DNA of 64,000 bases, from assembly GCA_963556195.1 (NCBI GenBank), contig OY744519.1, forward strand, positions 37,038,801 to 37,102,800, read 5' to 3'. Positions within the stretch are counted from its first letter, which is position 1, and each line of letters opens with the position of its first letter. A program made the translations under genes and the position numbers. This document shows, piece after piece, positions 45,056 to 56,329 of this stretch. The stretch is from Sepiola atlantica. Lineage: Eukaryota; Mollusca; Cephalopoda; Sepiida; Sepiolidae. The notes below the pieces were generated by a model. That model made no database searches. It was not told the origin of the DNA and saw nothing but the letters and a program-made list of their open reading frames with translations.

Positions 45056-47260
45056 ACTCAACAATGAGACTTAAATTGAAAATAGTTTCCAGTTTTTTTT
45101 TTATCTATATGCATAACTCAACTATTCTGACAGCCTCCAATAAAATGGTCTACATGAACAGGTGTAATTAAGTATTTTTCAATCAAATAATAGATTATTT
45201 TCAATGTTGATCATTTCAGTGTTCTCTATGCCACTCTATCTTTCATGTATGCTAAATAGAATTCAAAATCACCATGTACGAGCATGTACCGTTACAGTTT
45301 AACAATTACTCGATTCCAGCTGGCTCATGACATACACAGCTAGAGTCTTGTTGGGTAGATGACACGTAGCACGTGTCTGTTATCTTTCCACTTGTGTGTC
45401 TTCTTCATCTTCAAAAAAAAGGTCATTCTAAAAGTAGTACACGAACATTTGGCGGTTGACCAATGATTTTCTGAATTCTCTGGGTGTGTATTCAATTAAC
45501 ACTATGCATACATGATGTCACTAGCGAAACTCTCATAGGGGAAAGGAACATCTCGTTCTCCAGAAAAAATATTTTATAAACGTATCCTCTACATATCACT
45601 AGAGATTTTTGTCTGTGACACGACCTCTTGGAGATGTTGCTGTAATTCTACTCCTACCCCTATATAGGGGTATTCCGAGTAATTCTGACTCTAGCTTTAT
45701 GTAGAAAAACTAGGTTTCAATATTATTTTGACATAATCACATATAATCATGCAACAATCATGCTCAATTCGCTGCCATTTTGTGTTAGATATTCGTAAAT
45801 ATCTCAGCTAATAGATCTATTTGTTAAAATAAATTGTGCCCTTGTGAACAAATAACAGGATGTATTGTAGATAAGTCTCAGTAAAAATCAAGCCGATAAC
45901 TATTCGTTGGAAATGGATCATGTACTGGAAATGATTGATGAATTGTTTAGCGGAAGCTACGTCATACGCTTTATTGAAAGCGTGAAGTTGCGAGGTTTCG
46001 GATGGTTGCCACACATCGTAATAGTTTCTGACAATCGTTAAAATCAACCAAATAAATGCACTGTTAAATAAGTATCTGTTTCTATCCTTTTTTTGCTTTT
46101 GAGCATAACATCACGACTAAGTCATCTTCCCGCTGTAATAACCTGTTAAATTAATTAATCGAATGATACTTTATCTAAAGTGACTGTAGCAGACCTTTGT
46201 AGGTAGTGAATACTCCTCGGCTTAAGAAGGCATAGAAAACAAAGCGTGTGTATTAAGAGGCCGACCGGAGAAACACAAGTTATGATTTAAATTAAGTTTG
46301 CACTTTAACATTCTAAAGAATAAAATAGTAACAGAAAATGATTTATATCCTACGTGAAAATTAAGATTCCACCGGTATTTGTAAGAATGTTAACAAAGTT
46401 GGTAGACATCTATAATAAATATCCCCGAAATTTGGTTTCTTTTAAGTTAGTTTCAATGATTTTTAGGAGCTTAATGTGAGCACAGTCTTTCATTTAAAAT
46501 TGAAATTTTCCAGATGTGTCTTAAATTACATCCATCGTCATTAAACACCGATTAAGCTAGATACCGTGGAGTTCAGGTTCTTCCTAAGACACGTTAAACT
46601 CAAACTCTTATTTCTAAACATTGAGATCTAATGTATTTTGATAAACATTGGATTCATGATTCGAGCCATAATATTTAGTAGTATAATATTTTGATTTCTA
46701 TCTCCGTAAAGATGGCATAACTAGTTTTAAGCTGTTCTGGGTATTTTTTCTAGTATGAAAAATAAAGTGTAATGCTACTTTTCTCGTAAATGTATTTAAG
46801 TTCTTAGTAGAAGCTATGTTCAGACAAATAAACATTCATGTAGACAAACAATTCTTAAGTATCATATATATATATTTTACCTATTTGAGGAAATAAACGA
46901 CTAATCAATATTTTTTATTTTCGAAAACCATGACATTAAATTGTGCCCATCGATATTGACAGCTGTCTGGTGAAAATAGAAGACAGTTTTCTTATTTTAT
47001 ACACGCAGATAATTTAGTTGTCAATATGACACGGAGAGAAAAAACAGAATGCGTTTACAATCGATTGAATTCTTGACATAATTGAAATAATTCATTGCTT
47101 TCGGAACTATCATTTAACGTAAAAGAAAGAGACTTAATTACACCTGTTCAAGTAGACCATTTTATTGAAGGCTGTCAAAATAGTTTATTTATGCATATAG
47201 ATAAAAAAATGGAAACTTTTTCAATTTAGTTCTCATTGTTGAGTGATTCTCTTCATCGCT
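45056..47260. repeat. Inverted repeat, ~115-bp arms, ~1.97-kb spacer
   Basis: AATCACTCAACAATGAGA through GGTGTAATTAAGT at about 45,056-45,174 is matched, inverted, by about 47,146-47,260. Shared landmarks include AATAAAATGGTCTAC-TGAACAGGTGTAATTAAG and a TATCTATATGCATAA core. The spacer has no recognisable coding sequence. It may be two opposite copies of one interspersed repeat or the ends of a non-autonomous DNA element; no target duplication was seen. Confidence 0.65.
45175..47145. other. Spacer without recognised gene
   Basis: AT-rich, stop-dense, with no open frame above about 75 codons and no motif I can name. Confidence 0.5.
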
Positions 47261-47788
47261 ATTATTGATTCGCATCGCTGAATATAAGTAAGACATATTT
47301 TATGTAATTAATATACGTATCACTTTTTATTTTTGATATTTTTGGCTGATGCAAGGAAAAAATAATTTGGTTGATATAAAAATGAAAGTTAAAACAAATG
47401 TAAAAAATTCGTACAGGAATGACATTCTGCATGTTATATTCTGGCAGAGAATTGCAGCCATCTTCTCCTTATAAAATTGATTTTAGAATAACGTGACCGC
47501 GCAGGACTCACCTATGAAGTTAGTTTAGCAAAGAAAGTTGACACATAAAATAAACCGTAATGCATATCTGTAATCGTAAATTACAATTTTATTTCATACG
47601 AGCAACTCACACCACTCTATTCGGCGGCTATTAACTTATATATACGTATTATTTTTACATAACATATACTTAATATAAATTTGTTTACATTTTAAAAACT
47701 AATAGTTTTCATTTGAATGACCTCCCTTTAAAATTACTGAACATATATTAAGACATACTTTGGGAGTTTAGCATTTTCCTTATATAAA

Positions 47789-48978
47789 TATCAGGTTGAA
47801 AAGAAAGTTATGTTGTGTTCCTCCAACACATTTATTCATCTAAAACATTCACATCAAGGCATTTTTAATTCTTACAATAAGTTTCATGATTTAATATGTC
47901 TTCTGTCCAATAATCAACTAGATTCTTGATGCCTTCTTCAAAAAATCATCTGATTTTTTAGAAAAAAAAATTTAGGTCATTTTTTAGTTGGTCGTCATTT
48001 TCATAAATGTTATTGTTTAAGTGATGCTGCAACGACCGGAAAAGATCGTAGTCGGATGGAACAATGCCAGGTGAATAACGCGTATGAGACAGAACTTCCC
48101 AATTGAAACTTATGACCTTTTTCTTTAGTGAGTGTTGTGTTATCATGCTGAAGTACTACACCCTTCTAATTGAGTAATGCTGGTCGTTTTTTGATAGATC
48201 AATTCTTAGATACGAACAATATTTTACTGCTGTGATTGTTTGATTAGGCTCTAGTAACTCATACTGTATCAGTCATCTTATAGACAACCGTAAAGTGAGC
48301 ACAACCTTCTTTGTGCGTCTGTGGACTTTGGTTTCGGTCTAACCAATTTATTTTGTGTTGGGTATTGTAAAGAACCAATTTTTCATCTCCAGTCACAATT
48401 CATTGTAAAAATGTTTCTCGATGATTCCTGGAAAGCAAAGATGTGCAAAAAGTCAATCTTTGATTTCGTTGAGTGTCGGTCAAATCGTGGGGAACACAGA
48501 ATCTAAGTTTTGAAACTTTTTTTAACTCGTGAAAGCATGACATAATTGCGGAATAACTTTAAATTGGCCGTCACGGTATCTTTAATGGCGTCTTTATCAA
48601 TTGATTTTGGCCTTCCCTAACGTCGCCAATCTGACAGGTTAAAGTCTCCAGAAGGAAAGTTCGCAAACTATTGTTGGATTTTCGATCATTCAGAACATTT
48701 ATCCCATAGACAGTTTCAATATTCCTTGTAGCTTCTGAAGATGAGTTTCCGTTTTTGACTTCATAGAGCATGCAATGTCTCAGATGCTCATCACTAATTT
48801 CCATTTGTTGACGGCTGAGACCGTTAAATTTAATATTTTCAAACTAATTACTATATCTGGAAGGCAAAGCAAGATATTAAGACACCAATTCACCCCAAAA
48901 TCTAGAACTGTGTACAACTTAGGAGACTGCAAACTGATGAAGTAAACAGTACGATATTACTTTCTTTCCATGTTGATA
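47789..48978 (-). mobile_element. mariner-family DNA transposon, inactive
   Basis: Inverted terminal repeats are TCAGGTTGAAAAGAAAGTTA (from 47,791) and, at the other end, ACTTTCTTTCCATGTTGA (to 48,976), about 18 of 23 positions matching. A TA dinucleotide lies outside each end, the canonical mariner target duplication. On the minus strand the transposase starts at 48,804 with SDEHLRHCMLYEVKNGNSS (helix-turn-helix region). It continues through FLHIFAF, a CDWR-K degraded first catalytic block near 48,390, and ends with HTRYSPGIVPSDYDLFRSLQ (47,958-48,146), the second and third Asp region of the D,D34D type. Multiple stops and shifts lie between. At 1,186 bp it is slightly shorter than the usual 1.3 kb. 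Confidence 0.88.
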
Positions 48979-49815
48979 ATTGTTATTAATTACTGTTAAG
49001 ATGTAGAAAACTAGTGCAGAAATATAGAAGAATTAGACAATAAAATAACAAATGATTAACACAGAATGGGTGTGTTTGTGTTTGTATTTTGCTTCATACT
49101 TTGTATACACTATTTCAAAAGATGATATTGTAGTATTGAATTAAGAAACAATGAGCTGTTTTGATAGTAATGGCGGTGTTATCAATGAATAAGAAGTTCG
49201 CATTTATTCAACATTTTCTCTGTCAAAAATAGCTCCACTAAATCTGACTTCTATAAGAATTTAAAAATATCCAAAGCTAGCAAATATATTTATAAGTTTT
49301 AACGGAAGTGATATGTTATGTTTTATCCCAATATTTACGCTGTAAACTTTGAATTGAAAAGTTTATGTAAAACCTTTTGTTTTCATTATCAGGTGTTTGC
49401 CAAATATTGATAGGTATGTCATCTAGTAATACTATGGTTGAATACACTTCGTTAAAAGATGAAAACATTTACCGGATGCAGCGCAGACAAGGGGCCGGCA
49501 GGTTTCAGGCGCGTATACCTTTACATCAATAGACTTGTATGGGAGTCAAAGTGTATTAAACTGGCTTCAGACTAAGGATGTGAGAAGAGATATTGATATA
49601 ACAAGTAGAATGACCATACATCTTTGAGATGTGCTGACATCGGGTTTGAACGAATAATTTCGATTTTATGGGGCTCCTATGGACGTACTCTTTGCCAGAT
49701 CCCTTGTTGAAGTACAGCCCAAAGACGAACTCGACTAAATAAACACATCTACTCACATGAAAATGTATTTATTGATTTATTAACTGACCTAAACTTTTGT
49801 GGTTTGCGACTTGAC
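48979..49815. other. No gene recognised
   Basis: AT-rich sequence between the mariner element and LINE-A; no motif or repeat structure identified. Confidence 0.5.
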
Positions 49816-49917
49816 TTTTTTTTTAACATAGTTCACCCCAAACAAGGCAGGAGGCCACTGTAGACGTAAGGGGCTACTGATAAAAAAGAAGATGAGAGAA
49901 GGTAGGGGGCAGTAAAC

Positions 49918-51978
49918 TTAGATTGGGATCTGTGCAGCGAGATGTCTGTTTACATTAGTTTTAAACTTCTGCATGTCTGTACTGTTGGGGAAACAGGGGA
50001 CAGGAAGGGAGTTCCAGAGGCCAGCAACACAAGTAAAGAAGCTATTTGAGTAGAAGGCTCTCCAACATCTGTGGAACTTCACAGTGAATGAATGAGATTT
50101 AGTTGATTGTCGAGTTAGGCTAGTGAATTTACGTCGACGGGGCACCAGAGTAGCCAGTTCATCGGAGCATAATCAATTGAAGTATTTGTAAAACAAGCAC
50201 AAGAATGCTACATTGCGGCGATGAGACAGAGGCTGAAGCTTGGTTGACAGTGAGGGACCTATTAGGTGAGTGATTCTTTTTTGGACCTTGTCAAGGAGAG
50301 AGAGACTAGTAGATTATGCACCAGCCCAGATGTGACAACAATACTCCATGCATGGGCGGATGGTGGCTTTGTAGAGATACAGGATAATGTCAGGTGAGAG
50401 GAGTTTACTAGCACGGTAAAGGGAGCCAACCTTCTTTGCGGCAGACTTGGCAATGTCTTCGATGTATTTCTTCCAATTCATGTTACCTGTGAAGGTTAAG
50501 CCGAGGAGTTTGAATGATGAAGTCTCAGGTAGGATGTTATTAGCCATGTCAATCGGTGGTTGGAGAGGTTCTTTGTAGTTATTGAAGGAAAGAAGTTTTG
50601 TCTTAGCGGCATTTAATGTTACCAACCATGTGTGACCCCAACCAACTACAGCCTCGAGGTCATTTTCTAAGGATTCAGCCAATGTCTCGGGTAGGATTGT
50701 GTCGGTTTTGCCAACATGTCGAGAGTAAAGCGTGGTGTCGTCAGCAAATAAACCAATCTCAGACACTGTGTCATCAGGGAGATCGTGTATATAGATCAGG
50801 AACAACAGAGGTCCAAGGATAGATCCCTGGTGTACACCAGCATTTATGTCATGTTGCTTAGATAAACGACCATCAAGGACAACCTGGATTTTGCTTTTGT
50901 CTAAGAAGGATCTGATTATATTAATAAATTGCCCAGTAATACCGTATTAGCGTATTTTCAGGAGAATCCCTTTATGCCATACCTTGTCAAAGGCCTTGGA
51001 TATATCAAGCGCCACTGCCCTGGCTTCTCCTGCCTTGTCAAGTGTATGATACATGCGTTCAGAGATGACCGTTCGGATGTCCGCGGTAGATCGTGCTTTT
51101 CTAAATCCATACTGGCGGTCAGATAGAAGTTTAGCATTATCTAAGTGCCTTACTATCGCTAGATTGATTAAGGATTCGAAGATTTTAGCAAAGATCAGCA
51201 GCAGACTGATTGGGCGATAGTTGTGAGGATCGGTTCTATTCCCAGAACTATTGTAGACTGGTACCACAGAGCGAATTTTCCAGCTATCTGGGAAGCTAGA
51301 TTCAGCTAGGCATTTATTGTAGAGTTTGGAGAGGACACGGGCCAGTTCAGCAGAGCATTTCTTTATTACTAATACTGGTATAAGATCAGGACCACAAGCT
51401 TTGGAGGTGTTAAGGTTTTTTATGATGTCTCTGACCTGGGATGGGGTGATGACCAGGTTATCAAGTGTGGCTTCGGTCCGCAATGGAAATTTGGAGAGGG
51501 GGTGGTTATCTGAGTCTAAAGTAGAGTTAGAAGCAAAGCGCTGGGCAAGTAGTTCAGCCTTATCAGTGGCCGTGCATACGACATCATTGTGGTTTGATAG
51601 TGGGTGAATCGTTGATTGACCATTATTCACTACACTATTGTAGATTTTCCAGAAATCACGAGTACCTAGTTTCTGTGACTGGATGCGTTTTTTTGTTAAC
51701 TCATTATACCTTCTCTTCGCTTCACTTATCACGGCCTTGCAATTATTTCTTGACTCTATAAATGTATGTCTATTAGTAGCTGACTTATGGCGGCCGAATT
51801 TACAGAATGCTTGTTGCCTCTTAGAAATGGCAGCTGCATATTCCGAGGTGAACCATTGGGGAGAGTAGGGCTTGCTAAAAACGTTCGCATGGGGACATAG
51901 GCTTCGATGCCTGCTTTGACCCCTTCCGTTAATTTGTTTGCACACTGGTCGGCCGGGAGTGAGAAGGTTTCCCTCCAT
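49918..51978 (-). pseudogene. LINE-A reverse transcriptase and C-terminal domain, three in-frame stops
   Basis: An open frame of 343 codons (51,978-50,947) carries the linker and RT fingers/palm: ITPSQVRDIIKNLNTSKACG, DPHNYRPISLL, RQYGFRKARSTADI and VALDISKAFDKVWHKG. TAA at 50,947-50,949 follows KIR. The frame then reads on through QFINIIRSFL and [20 protein letters not shown] to [16 protein letters not shown] (catalytic box) and PCMEYCCHIWAGA, and stops at TAA 50,314-50,316. It continues in the same region to FYKYFN, a third stop (TGA near 50,180) and a tail with AGLWNSLPVPCFPNS ending at 49,918. The sister copy at 35.6 kb has Ser codons (TCA) where both TAA stops lie. Confidence 0.88.
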
Positions 51979-52735
51979 GGGGCGTCAATGATGTGATCTC
52001 TGATTGACTCAAAATCAGCCTGCTTGTAGTATCTTGTTATTTTGAGCAACGGTTCATCAGCTTTTGGACGACTTTTTAGGGTGATATGTATCTTTAGCAC
52101 AATGTGATCAGCATTCCCGAGTGGGCTTTGAGCTTTCGTTACACAAGCCTCGGGCATTGACGTCAAGAAAAGGTCTAGAAGTGAGGCTTGTTGGTCTACT
52201 CGATCGGGGATGCGGGTCGGAACATTGACAGTCTGAGAGTTGCCGGCTGCGTCAGTAAGGCTGGAGAATCCCAACACGTCGCGGTGGTGGGCATTACATT
52301 CCTCAAATACATGTATCTGGGCATTTGAGTCCATTAAGAGTGCTCTATCTATGATTTCAGAGACAGAGTTTAGCAGAGTACAGTCCTAGGTCGACGGATA
52401 ACGGTATAAGAAATATAAGTAACTGATGCTGTGATGTATAGTCAATCTAAAGCACAGATAGTCTTGGTCATCTGATTCTAAAGATTGTTCTCTAGTCAGC
52501 GGTGAGGGTGTTCCGAACATGAACTCCTAACCCGTGCATATGTTTGTCAGAGTCTTTACGGTAGAGTCATGTCAAAGTGGTGAGAGGAGATTGAGGATTG
52601 AAGGTTAGTTTCACTTAGAGCTAGGATATCCGGGGAGTTTGTCAGGAGGAAGGTTTCTACGTCGTTGATGTTGGTTCTAAGTCCCCGGATATTTGTGAAG
52701 GAGAGCCTCAAGGGCGGAGGCGAGAGTGTTTTTGT
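51870..52735 (-). pseudogene. LINE-A endonuclease domain, broken
   Basis: The minus strand reads FTNIRGLRTNINDVETFLL and PDILALSETNL (52,575-52,720). An abrupt junction at about 52,562 leads to YRKDSDKHMHGLGVHVRNTL, where several expected residues are missing. SISYLYFLYR follows, then 51,756-52,334 with DSNAQIHVFEECNAHHRD, SSLTDAAGN, SLLDLFLTSMPEACV, SPLGNADHIVLKI and KQADFESIRDHIIDAPW. The catalytic GDFNAHH-type motif is altered to EECNAHH and the terminal SDH reads ADH. A frameshift near 51,870 separates this frame from the RT frame. In the family this domain nicks the target DNA; here it would not be expected to cut. Confidence 0.8.
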
Positions 52736-53582
52736 TGGGTATCTGGTTTAGGTTTGCTTTTTTTTAATGACATGTTTGTTTTGATTATAGAGTGGGTTGG
52801 CCAAGGTGGGTACTTGTTTGGTGCCAATAAGCTCACACAACCAGTCCATTAGTCACGATCTAATACATGGGGGTTGTGGCCTCGGGAAAGCCCACCGGAG
52901 ATAAGTGCACGACCTGGCACATACAACTACCCACGGTATTATGCAACTGATGATAGAGCAGCCGTTCCTGGCGCTACCCAAGTGTTTGGGCTCCTTCCTA
53001 TCAGTCGGAAACAGCAGCCAGACAAGCTGTCTAACCTGTACCCTCAACCTGTCGGAACAGGAGAGCCCCAGACTGGTCATGTAAGACTTAATGACGAGAA
53101 CATGTTCCCCAAGTTGCCCAAATAGAGAGAAGGGGAACGGCGTTCATTGTCCTAGTAAGGAAACAAGGCTAGGCACTGAGTGTTTAGAGAGGTTCCTGTA
53201 CTGTTACCTCTGCGCCTGACTAATAAACAAAGGAGGGGTGCAAGGGCCGGCGATAGACAGAACCTATCTACTCCTTAAGCAATTGTAGGTTTGCAAACCG
53301 GTTATTTTCTACGAGATTCCAACTTTAGGAAGGTTGTCGATCAGACTAAGGAGGTCTCCCTCCCCAACGGTTTACTGCCACGGCGTAAATAGGTGGTAGC
53401 AAGGTTTTTTTGTCAGAGATTTCCTTCTCATAGATGGATAGCCATACAAAGTCTTACGGGTCCAACACTCCGAGAGGGGTAAAATAGCCACGTCCGTTTA
53501 CTAGTCGGGTATTTCCTGGCCCCCGCAGGTTACAAAAAAAAAATCGAAATAAAAAAAATCGAAATAATACTTCTAATATAAC

Positions 53583-53633
<51 letters not shown>

Positions 53634-53655
53634 CACATACATATATATACACATA

Positions 53656-53705
<50 letters not shown>
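53583..53705. repeat. (AT)n microsatellites
   Basis: Two AT tracts split by ACATATACACATACAT start about 45 bases after the LINE-A leader. The 32.7-34.4-kb LINE-A copy is likewise followed by (AT)n. Confidence 0.95.
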
Positions 53706-53713
<8 letters not shown>

Positions 53714-53935
53714 CTCAATGTAATACTAAAAAGGGAACAGAAAGTTAAAGATAGGTTTCCCTCTTGCAAGTAAGCATAAACAATAGAAATAAGAAGGCTA
53801 AAATGCAGGCCTGCATGAGAGTTCAAAAATTTCTTCAGTGGGAACTCAATAGGCAGATACTAGGACATATAAAAACCAAAGTTAAACAGGGTTAATACTA
53901 CCTCGTTTGGTAGCATATATAAGTACATATTATTA

Positions 53936-54140
53936 TATGTCACGTGTTTATACATTATATAATTATTATATGTCACGTGTTTATACATCATATAATTATC
54001 ATATGTCACGTGTTTATTATATAATTATTATATGTCACGTGTTTATTATATAATTATTATATGTCACGTGTTTATTATATAATTATTATATGTCACGTGT
54101 TTATTATATAATTATTATATGTCACGTGTTTATTATATAG
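53936..54140. repeat. 29-33-bp tandem array with seven CACGTG sites
   Basis: Units read TATGTCACGTGTTTATTATATAATTATTA. CACGTG sites start at 53,941, 53,974, 54,007, 54,036, 54,065, 54,094 and 54,123, a spacing of 33, 33, then four times 29. The first two units carry four extra bases (TTATACATTATA type). CACGTG is the classical E-box/G-box core bound by bHLH proteins; whether this array binds anything is unknown. The last five units are almost identical, pointing to recent expansion. Confidence 0.95.
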
Positions 54141-54730
54141 GTTCAGGTTACAGTGGGAGATTGTCGACCGCCAGGAAGATCACTGCCAGACACGTGAACG
54201 TCAATATAACGATCGGAGACCAGGTATGTTTTCTAAATATTGATAAACTGTATTATAGAAAACACGGGAACATGTAAGCGTGAATTTCTCTGGGCATTAG
54301 TTGATATAAGACTTTTAATCTGCTTATGTCGGTGTATTCTATGCTAGAGCGCAAATCCCATCGTGTGTATATAAGATGCGCATCACTCTAATCACTTTAC
54401 GATAAGATAGTTTGTTGGTCTGGTTGAATTTTAATGCCGTCCTCTAAGTAGATGACGGACATGTAGTGTCTATGTTTTACGTAATTTTTAATTTAGCTAA
54501 TATTCCGATCTTATATTTAGTCGTAACGGAGTGGGGCACGATTGTTAAACTGGAATTGAGATCGGTTATGTTAATATAGCCAGACGTGTCCTTCATGAAG
54601 CTGTGAGTTTTACATTAAAACGTTAAAGTTTAAAATGTTACTTAATACGGTTACTAAACAAGTTCATAATAATAGATGGAGTTTATGGAATTTAAAGAAG
54701 CGTTGAATATTTCGTTAATAATAATAATAC

Positions 54731-56150
54731 GCTGTCATGTCGGAATCTGGCGTAGTACGACAGCTCATTTTTTTATCCAGCGAACGGCATCGGTTGCTAA
54801 CGGGACGATATGTCGTTTCTCGATCCGGGTTCTTAAATACGGCACGTTCATTCAATGTTGAACCTATCCATGGCTATGTCTGCCCCCGACACGCGCACGA
54901 AGTGCTCCCTCACCCCAAATTAACTCCACACCCCGTTTATGCGGACTCGCTTGCATCGCTTGCTAACTGTACCCTTCCCGTGAGTTTAACTATGTCGTGG
55001 TGGTGGAGAGGTGTCTCTGCGCACGGTCGGTCACATCCAAAACCCAGGACGGACCCATTCTTAAAAATGTAATATATCATCATTCTATGCTTGATTGACC
55101 AATACCAATGCGGTAACTCCGATATGGCCCCACAACTATATCCATAATCATGCCAATCTTTACATGGCTACAACTCGCTTCTTTTTTTTTCACGCGTGTG
55201 ACACCGAACAACTCTTTGTCCGTATAATCGCAAGCTCACCGGCTACCTCAACGGGTCACAGGTAGAGAACATAACTCAATCCCAACCCGTCAGTTGGAAG
55301 AGACACGCCCTTCGGCCTCCACATCGGATCCTCGCTTAAATTTCATCGAATCTCAAAGTCAATGCTCAACATCCGACATCTGTTTGTGCGTTGCTGACCA
55401 TGAATCTATTACGATATAATAACTGTTTTTTTAATTTTTAATTCATTTTAACGCACGTAACCCAACTTCTTTTTCTGGTTACATTAAAAAATAACTAGGG
55501 AAAATATGATGTGCTTCTCTCTTAATAGACATTGATAAAACATTTCTTTTTTTAACAATATCAACAAAAAATATTCCTCTTCCTCCCCTACAAGAACAAA
55601 TATGTATAAAAACCAAAGAAACAAGATCCATAACAAGTTTCTTCCCAAGTCTCAATCGTCTCTTTTTCTTCTATAAAAAGTTTTGTTTTGCGTGTGTGTG
55701 TGTATATATTGTAAAGTGCACTGTTTATTTTCTTCTGGTAATGACATTACGCATGTATATATGTATATACATTTCCTTTTTTTTCAAACAACTATTGGTT
55801 TTTGCGTGTGTGTGTGTGATTGCAACTTAGTCAATTGTTCTTCTTTTTGTTTTTCATAAAAAGTTCGCTCTGAGACTCGATCAACAATAAACGAAAGTTC
55901 TACTTACAATGATTCTGCTTGGCCCCTTTGTTGTTTTCAAAGTTGTCTTTTTCTCGTGGTAACACCGGTTTGCGTCTTTCCTCCCCATGACGGGGGGGGG
56001 GGCTGGCCAACTTGCACGAAATCGCTAATGTTGAATATTTTGTTTATAATGAATTGCATGTCGGAATCTTGCGTAGTAAAACAGCTCCTTTGTTGATACA
56101 GCGAACGGCATCGCTTGCTAACGCAACGATATGTCGTTTGCCGATCCGGG
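54731..56150 (+). repeat. Direct repeat of ~100 bp spaced 1.3 kb
   Basis: 54,731-54,831 and 56,055-56,150 share CATGTCGGAATCT-GCGTAGTA, CAGCGAACGGCATCG-TTGCTAACG and ACGATATGTCGTTT followed by CGATCCGGG. The phrase TCGCTTGCTAACTGTACCC near 54,956 is a weaker third occurrence. The interval is richer in GC than most of the window (notably 54,860-55,080). I see no convincing gene in it. Confidence 0.75.
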
Positions 56151-56329
56151 GGACGTCGAGTAGTCTTGCCAGTCGATCCCGACTTCAATCTCTTCCTTTC
56201 GGCTGACACAGCAGTAAACCCAATTCGGGAATTACATTTTCCTTTCTTCCTGTTGTCTCTTCCGTCGCCGCCACCCTCTGCAGACGATTTCTCGTCACAA
56301 TTTCGTGCCGGCGGTTTCTCTCAGTAACT

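Larger units (their letters stand above)
49820..53535 (-). mobile_element. LINE-A, longest copy (about 3.7 kb), inactive
   Basis: The element runs on the minus strand from a leader beginning at about 53,535 (forward CCCCCGCAGGTTACAAAA) to a 3' end near 49,820 (forward ACATAGTTCACCCCAAACAA). Order: leader, endonuclease, linker, RT, C-terminal domain. Motifs place it among jockey/CR1-like non-LTR elements. The same family gives the partial copies at 19.5, 30.2, 32.7 and 35.6 kb. No ORF1 is visible in the leader; its small open frames lack recognisable motifs. Confidence 0.85.
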
